Assembly (NCBI GenBank): GCA_015056265.1
Contig: SVGR01000005.1
Location: forward strand, 1 to 46,821
From: Clostridiales bacterium
Lineage (GTDB): Bacteria > Bacillota > Clostridia > Christensenellales > Aristaeellaceae
Direction: 5' to 3'
Length of the DNA: 46,821 nucleotides
A program made the translations under genes and the position numbers. Each line of letters begins with the position of its first letter. The first letter of the stretch is position 1. Positions 9,687 to 18,718 of the stretch are shown here, one piece after another. Below the pieces are notes generated by a model. That model was not told the DNA's origin, did not search any database, and worked only from the letters and a program-made list of their open reading frames with translations.

Positions 9687-10325
9687 TTATGCTATTTTTT
9701 CGAATTTGTCCTTTCCCTGGTGGCAGATGGGGCATTCATCCGGGGGATTTTCCCCGGTGTGCACATGGCCGCATACGGTGCAGCGCCACTGAGGGCCTGA
9801 TTCGGCCTTTGCCGGTGCAGCCTGGAAGGAGGAGGCCTTGGGCGGCGTTGCGCCCTTTTTCACCTGATGATAATAGGCGTAGGTCATGGGCGTGCCAAAG
9901 CCGGTCTTTACCGCATCGGTGAGCAGGCCCACGAAAATGATGTGAGTACCCACATCCAGTTGGCCTACCACCTTGCAGGTGAGAACGGCGTTCACCGGGG
10001 CGCTGTCCAGCAGCATGGGATCCCCGTCCGGGGAATAGGTGACGTCCATGCCGGCGAATTTTTCCACATCCCGGCTGGATTTGAAGCCGAAACGGCCGAT
10101 GAATTCCATATGGGCGTCCTGACTGAGCACCTGAACGGAAAAATGACCGCTCTTTTGGATCATCTGGCAGGTATAATTATCTTTATTGACGGTGACGGCC
10201 ACTTGATTAGGGGTATTGGTCACCTGGCAGGCGGTATTGATGATGCAGCCGCTATCCTTCCCCTCATGACGGGTGGAAACGATATAGAGGCCATAGGAAA
10301 GCTGAAACAGAGCGGTGATATCCAT
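9687..10325 (-). CDS. flavin reductase-like domain fused to rubredoxin/rubrerythrin-type iron centre (high-molecular-weight rubredoxin type)
   Basis: N-term flavin reductase fold (LSYGLYIVSTRHEGKDSGCIINTACQVT); C-term WRCTVCGHVHTGENPPDECPICHQGKDKFEKI. Confidence 0.88.
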   Translation of the reverse strand: MDITALFQLSYGLYIVSTRHEGKDSGCIINTACQVTNTPNQVAVTVNKDNYTCQMIQKSGHFSVQVLSQDAHMEFIGRFGFKSSRDVEKFAGMDVTYSPDGDPMLLDSAPVNAVLTCKVVGQLDVGTHIIFVGLLTDAVKTGFGTPMTYAYYHQVKKGATPPKASSFQAAPAKAESGPQWRCTVCGHVHTGENPPDECPICHQGKDKFEKIA

Positions 10326-10381
10326 ATGCAGTCCCTCCTGAATAATGCTTACATTCATTATATACCCATTTCCTGATGATT

Positions 10382-11227
10382 TCAAACGGCGTGATAGATA
10401 TCCATCATGGCTTTGGCGTCCTCCGCCATGGTGCCCTTGGATTCGCAGATCACCCGGGCCTGGTATCCCCGGGCTTTCAGGAAGGGGGCCAGATGATGGA
10501 ACCGGGGGCCGAAATCAGCATCTGCAAAGGTGCGGTGCCGCTTTTCCCCGGCGGCGGTGTATTCGATGGTGGAAAAATGGATATGCAGCTGGCGGGCGCG
10601 GTCCACCCCCAGGGAGGCTTCCAGCGCATCCAGCACCCTTTCAAAATCTGCCGGTTCGTTCAGCGCCCCTTGACCCCGGGCATGGAGATGGGCAAAATCA
10701 ATGCAGGGAATCATTCGTTCATCCAGTTGGCAAAAGGCAAGGGTTTGGGCAAGATCGCCGATCTGGTTTTTCTTGCCCATGACTTCCGGGCATAAATGAA
10801 TGTGGGAAAGGCCCAGATCATCCAGCCGAAGATAGGCATCCTTCAGGCCCCGGGCACAGTTTTTCAGTGCTTCTTCCTCTGTCAGCTTCATCATGGCCCC
10901 CACATGCACCACCACCCGGTCGCCCCCCAGGGCGGTGACCAGTCGGGCGCTGTCCTCAACATAACGAAAGGAATTCTCCCGCTTTTCCGGATCTGGATTG
11001 GAAAAATTGATGAAGTAAGGGGCGTGGGCGCTGACGGCGATATCGTGGGCCTTGGCCTCCAGGGCGATTTTATCTGCTGCTTCCAGGGAAAGGCCGATAC
11101 CCCGGCCGAAGGAGTATTCATAGGCAGAAAGGCCCATCTGCCTGAGCCAGGCGGGGGCCTGATGGCTGGCTTTGTAACCGGCGGCATAGAAGGATTCTGA
11201 ATTGCCGGCGGGACCGAAACGGATCAT
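10382..11227 (-). CDS. endonuclease IV-like TIM-barrel protein
   Basis: MIRFGPAGNSESFY..., VSAHAPYFINFSNPD, VVHVGA, CIDFAHLHARGQG, LHIHFS. Confidence 0.8.
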   Translation of the reverse strand: MIRFGPAGNSESFYAAGYKASHQAPAWLRQMGLSAYEYSFGRGIGLSLEAADKIALEAKAHDIAVSAHAPYFINFSNPDPEKRENSFRYVEDSARLVTALGGDRVVVHVGAMMKLTEEEALKNCARGLKDAYLRLDDLGLSHIHLCPEVMGKKNQIGDLAQTLAFCQLDERMIPCIDFAHLHARGQGALNEPADFERVLDALEASLGVDRARQLHIHFSTIEYTAAGEKRHRTFADADFGPRFHHLAPFLKARGYQARVICESKGTMAEDAKAMMDIYHAV

Positions 11228-11326
11228 AATAACCTCACTTTGTTGACGATTCCTCTTAGAAAGCAGCAGATAGGACAGGGAGCCGCGTCATCCGGTACAG
11301 CTGAAACGGCCCCTGCGCGCATCACT

Positions 11327-12031
11327 TTATCGGGAATACACGCCCGTCAGGATCTCCCGGCGGAAGGCATCAGCGTTTACCAGGCCTGCCTTTTCTGCCT
11401 TTTCGGTATCCCGAAGGGCCTTTTGCCGGTCATAAGGCACGGTAACCATGCTGATATCCAGGGGAGCGTATTGGGTGCTGTCCAGTTCACCCCGGAGGAC
11501 GGCATATTGCACCATTGGGGAGCCCAGACCGTTGCCCACGCTGCCGGTATTGAACAGCAGCCTGCTCCCATCCAGCATCCGCATGCCCTGGCGATGCACA
11601 TCCGCATAACCCAGCACATCATAATCCGGGGTGAAATAGGGCAGCAGAATTTCTTTATCGGTGTGCACATGATAGGGCCCGGGCATAATGGGCCGGCCGT
11701 GGAACAGGCGCATCTTCCGCCCAGAGATCATGCACACATGCTCCATGGAAAAGGAAAGCAGCCCTTCCATTCTTCGTTTCCCCAATTGCTGATAATAGAA
11801 TTCATCCTTGGGGAAGCGTTTGGCGCCGATCCCCTCATCCCAATTGCCCATCAGGATGATTTCGCAGTTCTCCATCGCCCAATCATAGGTATCGGCGGAG
11901 CAGGGGCCTTTGCCTACCACATCCCCCAGGCACCAGATTTTCCGGATGCCCCGGGCCTGCAGATCGGCGTCCAGGGCCTGAACGGCGGGAAGATTGCCGT
12001 GCAGATCGGCAACCAGAGCAATTTCGATCAT
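11327..12031 (-). CDS. calcineurin-like metallophosphoesterase
   Basis: LVADLHGNLPA, WCLGDVVGKGP, GNWDEG, HGRP, NTGSVG motifs. Confidence 0.88.
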   Translation of the reverse strand: MIEIALVADLHGNLPAVQALDADLQARGIRKIWCLGDVVGKGPCSADTYDWAMENCEIILMGNWDEGIGAKRFPKDEFYYQQLGKRRMEGLLSFSMEHVCMISGRKMRLFHGRPIMPGPYHVHTDKEILLPYFTPDYDVLGYADVHRQGMRMLDGSRLLFNTGSVGNGLGSPMVQYAVLRGELDSTQYAPLDISMVTVPYDRQKALRDTEKAEKAGLVNADAFRREILTGVYSR

Positions 12032-13464
12032 GCTTTTCCTCCGCAGGCATTGACGAATGCGTTGAACAGCGCCTGGGCGTCAGGCACATAATCGGACAGG
12101 GATTCGGGATGCCATTGCACTCCCACCACAAAATCAGGGCCGGGCAATTCCACCCCTTCAATTAGGCCGTCATTGGCCCGGGCAGTGACCACAAGCCCCT
12201 GGCCCAGGCGACAGATGGCCTGGTGATGGCGGCTATTGACATGCAGGGTATCCAGCCCTGTGATCTGATGCAGACGGCTGCCCTTTTCCACGGCCACGGA
12301 ATGCACCTGATCCCGGGGCACTTCGTAGCAGGGATGGCGCAATTCATCCTTATATTGAGCGGCGATATCCTGATACAGGGTCCCCCCCAGCACACAGTTA
12401 AGCATCTGATGCCCCCGGCAAATGGCCAGAATGGGCAGATGCCTTTCAAGGGCCTTGCGGCACAGATAAAACTCCTGTCGATCCCGAAGCGGCGCCGTTT
12501 CCCCGCACAGGGGCAGCTTTTCTTCCCCATATGTTTCGGGGCATACATCCGCCCCGCCGGTGAGCAGCAGCCCATCCAATTGATCGATCATAGCGTCCCA
12601 TTGGGCGGGGGCATCCGCCAGCAGGGGCAGCAGCACGGGCAGAGCGCCGGCCCGGCATACGGCGTCCAGATAATCCTGGTTGACGGTGATGCGGCCGGTT
12701 TTATCATCCACAGAGGGGGTAAGACCAATTAAGCGCATTGCACAAATCCTTTCGGGTTTTGTTTCAGGGCAGGCACGGATGAAGGCATCAAATACCGCCT
12801 GGGCCTCCGGATGAACGGCAGAGAGAATTTCCGGGTGCCATTGCAGCCCCAGGATGAACCGGCCGTCTGCTGCTTCTACCCCTTCGATGATGCCGTCCTG
12901 GGCCAGGGCGTTGATCCGCAGTCCCTGCCCCAGGGCCTTCAGGGATTGATGATGGAGGGAATTGACGGCGTCTTCCCCCATACCGGTTATAGCGGATAGC
13001 AGCGTGCCCGGCAGTACCCGGACGGGATGTACCTTTTCTGCGGGCTGCTGAGGGAAGCGGTGATTGGAGGCGGCGGGACACTGGGTGGGAATATCCTGAT
13101 ATATGGTGCCGCCCAGGGCCACATTCAGCACTTGCGCCCCCCTGCATACCCCCAGAATGGGCATATTCATGGAAAGCGCCCGGCGACAAAGATACAGTTC
13201 CTCCGCATCCCGCAGGGGAGAGGGGGGATTGGATTGAGGCATCATTTCCTCACCAAACAGGGCGGGATCGATATCCCCGCCGCCGGAAAGCAGCAGCCCA
13301 TCCATCCGGGACAGCATTTCTTCCCACTGGGGCGCCGCATCCCCCCACAGGGGCAGCAGAATGGGCAGGCCGCCGGCACGGGCAACGGCCTCCAGGAATT
13401 GCTGGCTGATGGTGATACGTCCTGTATCCTCCTGCTGGGAGGGGGTGATGCCGATGAATCGCAT
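12028..13464 (-). CDS. tandem-fused gamma-glutamyl-gamma-aminobutyrate hydrolase-like (class I glutamine amidotransferase) protein, two complete domains
   Basis: Two paralogous halves (MRFIGITPS... and MRLIGLTPS...), each with CRGxQ/CRGHQ nucleophile motif and QWHPE motif; second half starts at ATG 12738 behind an AAAGGA SD. Confidence 0.9.
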   Translation of the reverse strand: MRFIGITPSQQEDTGRITISQQFLEAVARAGGLPILLPLWGDAAPQWEEMLSRMDGLLLSGGGDIDPALFGEEMMPQSNPPSPLRDAEELYLCRRALSMNMPILGVCRGAQVLNVALGGTIYQDIPTQCPAASNHRFPQQPAEKVHPVRVLPGTLLSAITGMGEDAVNSLHHQSLKALGQGLRINALAQDGIIEGVEAADGRFILGLQWHPEILSAVHPEAQAVFDAFIRACPETKPERICAMRLIGLTPSVDDKTGRITVNQDYLDAVCRAGALPVLLPLLADAPAQWDAMIDQLDGLLLTGGADVCPETYGEEKLPLCGETAPLRDRQEFYLCRKALERHLPILAICRGHQMLNCVLGGTLYQDIAAQYKDELRHPCYEVPRDQVHSVAVEKGSRLHQITGLDTLHVNSRHHQAICRLGQGLVVTARANDGLIEGVELPGPDFVVGVQWHPESLSDYVPDAQALFNAFVNACGGKA

Positions 13465-13663
13465 AAATCATCTCTCCTGGTTTTATGGTAGACAGGGATG
13501 GGCATCCCCACCTAATTGTATCATAATCGTCCGACAGTTTTCTGTCAAGACAGGGGAGGGAGGGGGGCGGTTTTTCCCTTGTATTTTAGGTTTGGCGGGC
13601 GAAAAAAAGGCAAAGGAAAAGCGGCATGGAGTGGGCCGCGTTTTTCTTTGCCGAAGTGATGAT

Positions 13664-14125
13664 TCATTTATCCAGGGACAACATCAGGGCCACCCGCTCC
13701 AGCCCCCGCTGATGGAAGCGATAGATCTGCCGTTCATCATAGTTCATGGCCATGGCGATCCTGAAAAAAGGCATGCCTTCCAGATAACGCATTTCCATAA
13801 CTGTGCGGTGGCGGGCATCCGGCAGGGTGGACAGCAGCGATCGGATTGCTGTTTCTGTTTCGGTAAGGCGGCGGTAATCCGCAAGCAGTTCCTCTTCCGC
13901 ATCTGCCAAGGATGCAGCTGCGTCCCCTACCCGATCGCCGGCGCCGCTGCCGCCCAGGGGCCCCCCCAGGGCGCGGGTAACCCTTTCCCCTTGTTCCCTC
14001 AGCCGATCCAGCTGGGCAAGGCGCAGGGAGATCATGGCGCTGATACGCCGGGCAGAGGACAGGTATTCCCGGGCGGCGGCAATAGCGGCGGGGGTGATTT
14101 GGGAGGAGAGCGCCTCATTGTTCAT
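13664..14125 (-). CDS. phage-like sigma-70-region-4-type / DUF1492-like protein
   Basis: C-term RHRTVMEMRYLEGMPFFRIAMAMNYDERQIYRFHQRGLERVALML resembles sigma region-4/ArpU-like HTH; overlaps upstream HTH gene by 11 nt. Confidence 0.65.
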   Translation of the reverse strand: MNNEALSSQITPAAIAAAREYLSSARRISAMISLRLAQLDRLREQGERVTRALGGPLGGSGAGDRVGDAAASLADAEEELLADYRRLTETETAIRSLLSTLPDARHRTVMEMRYLEGMPFFRIAMAMNYDERQIYRFHQRGLERVALMLSLDK

Positions 14126-14342
14126 GGACAGACGTCCTTTCAAAGAGCGTTTCCAGAGGCATCTGGCAGCCCAATGCGTTGCGGATGCGCAGGGCTTCCT
14201 CCAGGCGCAGGGGCGTGCTGCCGCGCATCTTTCGGCGCAGGGTGGCATAGGTCAGCCCCGTTTTTTCCGATAGGCTGCGGCAATCCATTCCTTTCAAATA
14301 CATCTCCATCATCAATCGGGCGTAGATACTGGTTCCTCGCAT
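14115..14342 (-). CDS. XRE-like helix-turn-helix protein
   Basis: MRGTSIYARLMMEMYLKGMDCRSLSEKTGLTYATLRRKMRGSTPLRLEEALRIRNALG. Confidence 0.75.
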   Translation of the reverse strand: MRGTSIYARLMMEMYLKGMDCRSLSEKTGLTYATLRRKMRGSTPLRLEEALRIRNALGCQMPLETLFERTSVHEQ

Positions 14343-14363
14343 GGAATAATCCCTCCTTAATGA

Positions 14364-14418
14364 GAACAAATGTTCTTATTCACAAAGAGAGTATACTCCC
14401 TTTCGATGTGATTGTCAA
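14364..14418 (-). promoter_or_regulatory. strong sigma-A-type promoter plus SOS/LexA-type box for the HTH operon
   Basis: Minus strand TTGACA (14413-14418), 17-nt spacer, TATACT (14390-14395), then GAACATTTGTTC (14364-14375). Confidence 0.7.
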
Positions 14419-14744
14419 TGAACAAGGGAAAAGCGTCAGAAATTATTTCCATTATGTGCAGGGCGTGTCCATCAGGAACATCCTGTGTCGCTGCGAAAAT
14501 GAGTCATTGAAAAACAGCCCGTTTTTTGCTGAAAATAACGGTGAAGGAGAGGAACGGCTTTCGGGGGTAGGAGGGATGATCCCCCTGCCCCCACGATACG
14601 ATATTACTAATGTTTGTTACGATTAGACCGTGTGCGTGTGTAAGAGAGGAAACAAACCGAAACCGCACGGTTTGAACGGCTTGCTGTTTCTTATATATTA
14701 TGATAGAATAAAAGCAGTGAGCTTGGATTTGAGGAGGTTTTCAA

Positions 14745-15074
14745 ATGAATGAACAAATAAGAGCGTATTTAGCTAAATATCCAAGTGAAATTATTGATAT
14801 GTATAGTGATATACGACGATTGATTTATGATAGTGTTTCAGCTGAGCCCGCCGAAACGCTGTGGGCGAAATTGCCAAGCTATCGTGTGGGTGAAGCCTTT
14901 GTAAGACTTATTCCATTTAAAGACCATATTAACATTGAAGCAAAAGCAGTATTGGAATACAAAGAAGCACTATCAAATTATAAGGTGACTCCAAAAGGAA
15001 TGCTGCAGATTTTTTTAAAACAGGGGTTGCCTGTTGATGTGTTAAAAGAGATATTTGCAAAAACTTTAGGATAA
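14745..15074 (+). CDS. DUF1801/YdhG-like protein
   Basis: AT-rich ORF; SDIRRLIYDSVSAEPAETLWAKLPSYRVGEAFVRLIPFKDHINIEA. Confidence 0.7.
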   Translation: MNEQIRAYLAKYPSEIIDMYSDIRRLIYDSVSAEPAETLWAKLPSYRVGEAFVRLIPFKDHINIEAKAVLEYKEALSNYKVTPKGMLQIFLKQGLPVDVLKEIFAKTLG

Positions 15075-15182
15075 CAAATGCCAATTTGTAAAGTAAGAGG
15101 AGATTCCTCTGCTCGTCATTTGGGAGCGTGTAGTAATACGCATGGCATCCGCGCATTGCGTTTTCTAAGCACAATAGCAAAC

Positions 15183-15220
15183 GAGCACCCGGTATGATGC
15201 CGGATGCTCGTATTTTCTTG
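15183..15220. terminator. terminator-like hairpin
   Basis: ACGAGCACCCGG TATGAT GCCGGATGCTCGT followed by ATTTTCTT. Confidence 0.7.
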
Positions 15221-15362
15221 CTGTGAGAACAATTCATCCTTAAGAATTTTCCCATCACCGGGGACATTGTTTTTTGATAGAAGTAACTGGAATCCGGATT
15301 CAGGGGTGAAATCCCCGGCTCGATGCACAGGAGGAGCAGAGCCCTCCTGCCTCAATTACTTC

Positions 15363-18300
15363 TTAAGAGGGCAGCTGGATGCCCGCTTCCTTGGCGCATT
15401 CGGTGAGCTTATCCAGGGCCTCGATGATCTGTTCGGGCTGATGCTCGCTAATCACGCAGAAGCGGAGCCTTGCCTTATTCTTGGGCACAGCAGGATACAC
15501 CGCCGGAGGCACGAACACGCCCTTTTCCCGCATCATATTGGACAGCAGGAAGGCGTCTTCATCCTTGCCCACCATGACGGGAATGATGGCGGTTTCGCCG
15601 GCCAGACAGGTATTGAAGCCCCGCTTATGGGCCTCATCCACAAAGCATTTGATATTGCGGGCCATCCGTTCCATGATGGAAGGATCATTCCGCAGCAGCC
15701 GGATGGCCGCCAGGGACGCCGCCGCCAGGGGCGGAGACATACCAACGGAGAACACAAAGCCCGCCAGATTATACCGCATATAATCGATGATGCTGCGGGG
15801 ACCGGCCAGATACCCGCCGCAGGTGCCAAGGCCTTTGGACAGAGTGCCCATCTTGATATCGATATCATCGGGGGCCAGGTTGAAGTATTCATCCACACCG
15901 CCGCCGGTTTTGCCGATAACGCAGGCGGAATGGGCTTCGTCAACCATCAGGAAGCAGCCGTACTGCTTCTTGATCCGCACAAATTCGGGCACGGGGGCGA
16001 TATCGCCGTCCATGGAATAGGCGCCCTCGATGACGATGAGTACCTTGGCGAACTTATGCCGCTGGGTGCGCAGGATGCTTTCCAGGGCATTATAGTCGTT
16101 ATGGGGGAAGGGCTTGGCCGTGGCCTGGCTGAGGCGGCAGCCCTGCTCAATGGAATTATGGGAAATGGCGTCGTAGACGATCAGATCGCCCTTACCGCAG
16201 AAATTGCCCACAAAGGTAACGTTGGTGGAATGGCCGCCCACCAGCACCAGGGCGGTTTCGGTATGTTTCCAATCAGCGATTTCCCTTTCCAGTTCGCTGT
16301 GCAGGGATTTTTCGCCGGCCAGCAGGCGGCTGCCGGAGGCGGAGGTGCCGAATTCATCGATGGCCTTCTTGGCGGCTTCCTTGGTTTCCGGACGGCCGGA
16401 CATGCCCACATAATTGTAGCTGCCGAAGTTCAGCACCTTCTGGCCCGCCATATTGGAGGTATCCAGCAGGGGAGAATCGTGCACCACGAAATAGGGGTTT
16501 TCCATGCCGTCGCCCATCAGCGCTTCCTGACGTTTGAGGAAGGCCTGGAATTCGGGGGAATCCTCAAAGCGGGTGATGGGGGTAACGGGGGTATCGGCCT
16601 GGGGTGCGGCGGTTTCATAGGCAACGTTGCCCCGGATGCGACCGTAGAGCAGGGAGGCAAGATCATTGACGGTGGTGCATTTGCCGTATTCTTCAGTGGG
16701 AATGAGCACGTTGAAGATTTCTTCAATCTTCAGGCTCATGCCCAGCACCTGCAGGCTGTCGCCGCCCAGATCATCGATGAAATGGGCGTCATCCGTCAGC
16801 TGCGCCACAGGAATATCCAGGGATTCGGCGTATACCAGGCGAACCTTCTGCTTGATTTCTTCCAGCTGCAGATCGGAGGGGGTTTGGGCTTCCTGGACGA
16901 CGACGGGCTTATTTTCTTCCGTGGAGGAATCGCCTTTGCGGCCCCATTCGATATCACGGTAGGTGATTTTGCCCTCTTCAATCTGCTTTTTCAGGGCCAG
17001 ACGCTTGACCTTGATGCCGTTTGCAGTTTGGAATTTTTCAGGGGTGGCCAGTACCCGGGTGACCCGCTTGAGGGCGGGCAAAGAGGAATTGATCTTTTTG
17101 GCCTGGGCCATGATCTGGGTAATATAGGCTTCATCCTTGAAATGCTGGCCCACATTGAGGACCAAGGTAATATCCTCGTATTTGCTCTTGGATTTTTCCT
17201 TTTTCTTGCCGGGCAGATGGGGGATATAGGAAAGATGACGCTTTTCTTCCTTGGCGACGGCGGCGACGCCCAGCACGCAGAACTGATCCACGCCCTCCAA
17301 CGCGCCGAAAGCGTCTTCGATTTCATCGGGATAGACATTTTCGCCGGATTCGTTAATGATTACGTCCTTGGCGCGGCCTTCCACATACATGCGGTTGCCC
17401 TTTTCCAGGCGCACCACGTCCCCGGTGCGGTACCAGCCCTCTTCATCCAGGGAGGGGGATAAAAGTTTTCCATCCACCAGACGTCCGGTATGGATGGTTT
17501 CGCCCCGGATATACATTTCGCCCTGATTGGATTTTTTTCCGTCGGATTGTACCCGGTATTCGGCGCTGGTGAAGGGACGGCCCACGGAGCCGGAGGTGCG
17601 GGTGATGACATTCATGCCCGTTTCCACGGATGTGACCGCCGTTTCCGTCATGCCAAAGCCGGACACGGTATAATAGCCCAGGGCGGACAGCGTGCGCATA
17701 TGCTCCTGCGGGGTATGGGAGCCGCCCAGGATGATGCAGCGGATATCGGGCCCCAGAATCTGGGATACCACCGATTTGAACAGCACATTCCGGGCAAAAT
17801 CCAGGCCGAAGCCGGGGGCCACGGACTGCAGCGCCAGGGAAAGGCCCCGCATGGTTTTGAAGGCGGCCCGCTTGAGCCGGCTTTCCTTGGCCACCTTCTT
17901 ATTCAAGGCCACGCACAGGTTATTGGCCAGCAGCGGCACAGCCAGCAGGTGGGTGATTTTAAAGCGGCGGGCGGTATCCTGGATGGTTTTGGGGCTGCGA
18001 TCCTTGAGGTAGATATTTTCATAGCCCAGGAAGGGCAGCCACTGAACGCAGACCATGAACCCGAATACATGATGGAAGGGCAGGAAGGCCAGGCTGCGCC
18101 GGGTTTCATCACAGATGATACGCTGATTGGCCTTATACAAAAGTTCAGAATTGAGCACCTGGCTGCAGATGGCATGGGCATCATAGACGAACACCCGGCT
18201 GGTATCGGTGGTGCCGGAGGTGCACAGGGCCACCTTATCCCCAAAGGAGGGGCGGAAGGCGGAAGGGGCGGTTTTGGCGTCCCGAATCTGTTGGAGGGTG

Positions 18301-18707
18301 ATCTGGGCCGCATCCTTTTTCAGCTTTCGGGGGGAGCGGGTGATCAGCCCCACGGCCCCGGCCTGGGAAAGGATATAATCGGTCATTTCATCGTTCAGGG
18401 AAAAATCCATCAGCACGGCATTATAGCCGGCGGCGATGACGCCCCAGAAAACGGCCAGCCATTCAGGACAGGTATCCAGCTGGATGCCCACGAAAGCGCC
18501 CCGGTGCTTATCGCCGATCACCGTGCGCAGCAGATGGGCGATGCCGAAAGCGTGATGCTTATATTCGGCATAGGTAATGGTTTTTTCCTCATTGCCCTCC
18601 AGATAGCGGGCAGCAACCTTATCCCCGCTGGAGCAGATGATGGAAAAGAGATTTTCCAGTGTCATTTTATTCCGCAATTTTTCACTGCGGTTCAGAATTT
18701 CACTCAT
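15363..18707 (-). CDS. trifunctional fusion: acyl-AMP ligase, acyl carrier protein, PLP-dependent alpha-oxoamine synthase (serine palmitoyltransferase/KBL/AONS family)
   Basis: ANL motifs (GFGMTETA, GWYRTGDVVRLE, NGIKVKR); ACP motif DDLGGDSLQVLGM; AOS motifs DEAHSACVIGKTGGG and GTLSKGLGTCGGY; RBS GAGGG upstream of ATG 18707 (alternative ATG 18722). Confidence 0.92.
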   Translation of the reverse strand: MSEILNRSEKLRNKMTLENLFSIICSSGDKVAARYLEGNEEKTITYAEYKHHAFGIAHLLRTVIGDKHRGAFVGIQLDTCPEWLAVFWGVIAAGYNAVLMDFSLNDEMTDYILSQAGAVGLITRSPRKLKKDAAQITLQQIRDAKTAPSAFRPSFGDKVALCTSGTTDTSRVFVYDAHAICSQVLNSELLYKANQRIICDETRRSLAFLPFHHVFGFMVCVQWLPFLGYENIYLKDRSPKTIQDTARRFKITHLLAVPLLANNLCVALNKKVAKESRLKRAAFKTMRGLSLALQSVAPGFGLDFARNVLFKSVVSQILGPDIRCIILGGSHTPQEHMRTLSALGYYTVSGFGMTETAVTSVETGMNVITRTSGSVGRPFTSAEYRVQSDGKKSNQGEMYIRGETIHTGRLVDGKLLSPSLDEEGWYRTGDVVRLEKGNRMYVEGRAKDVIINESGENVYPDEIEDAFGALEGVDQFCVLGVAAVAKEEKRHLSYIPHLPGKKKEKSKSKYEDITLVLNVGQHFKDEAYITQIMAQAKKINSSLPALKRVTRVLATPEKFQTANGIKVKRLALKKQIEEGKITYRDIEWGRKGDSSTEENKPVVVQEAQTPSDLQLEEIKQKVRLVYAESLDIPVAQLTDDAHFIDDLGGDSLQVLGMSLKIEEIFNVLIPTEEYGKCTTVNDLASLLYGRIRGNVAYETAAPQADTPVTPITRFEDSPEFQAFLKRQEALMGDGMENPYFVVHDSPLLDTSNMAGQKVLNFGSYNYVGMSGRPETKEAAKKAIDEFGTSASGSRLLAGEKSLHSELEREIADWKHTETALVLVGGHSTNVTFVGNFCGKGDLIVYDAISHNSIEQGCRLSQATAKPFPHNDYNALESILRTQRHKFAKVLIVIEGAYSMDGDIAPVPEFVRIKKQYGCFLMVDEAHSACVIGKTGGGVDEYFNLAPDDIDIKMGTLSKGLGTCGGYLAGPRSIIDYMRYNLAGFVFSVGMSPPLAAASLAAIRLLRNDPSIMERMARNIKCFVDEAHKRGFNTCLAGETAIIPVMVGKDEDAFLLSNMMREKGVFVPPAVYPAVPKNKARLRFCVISEHQPEQIIEALDKLTECAKEAGIQLPS

Positions 18708-18718
18708 GAAGGGAACCC

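Noticed and set aside
13361-14626. 421-aa plus-strand ORF
   Set aside because: Antisense to the amidotransferase start and the HTH/sigma-like operon, which have better motifs, RBS and promoter.
15204-17462. 752-aa plus-strand ORF opposite the AMP-ligase/AOS fusion
   Set aside because: Antisense shadow of a well-supported multidomain CDS; Gly/His/Ile-rich, no recognizable motifs. The same applies to 34563-36938 (-), 5179-6969 (-), 23922-25250 (-), 26878-28032 (+), 30118-32148 (+) and 32135-33985 (+).
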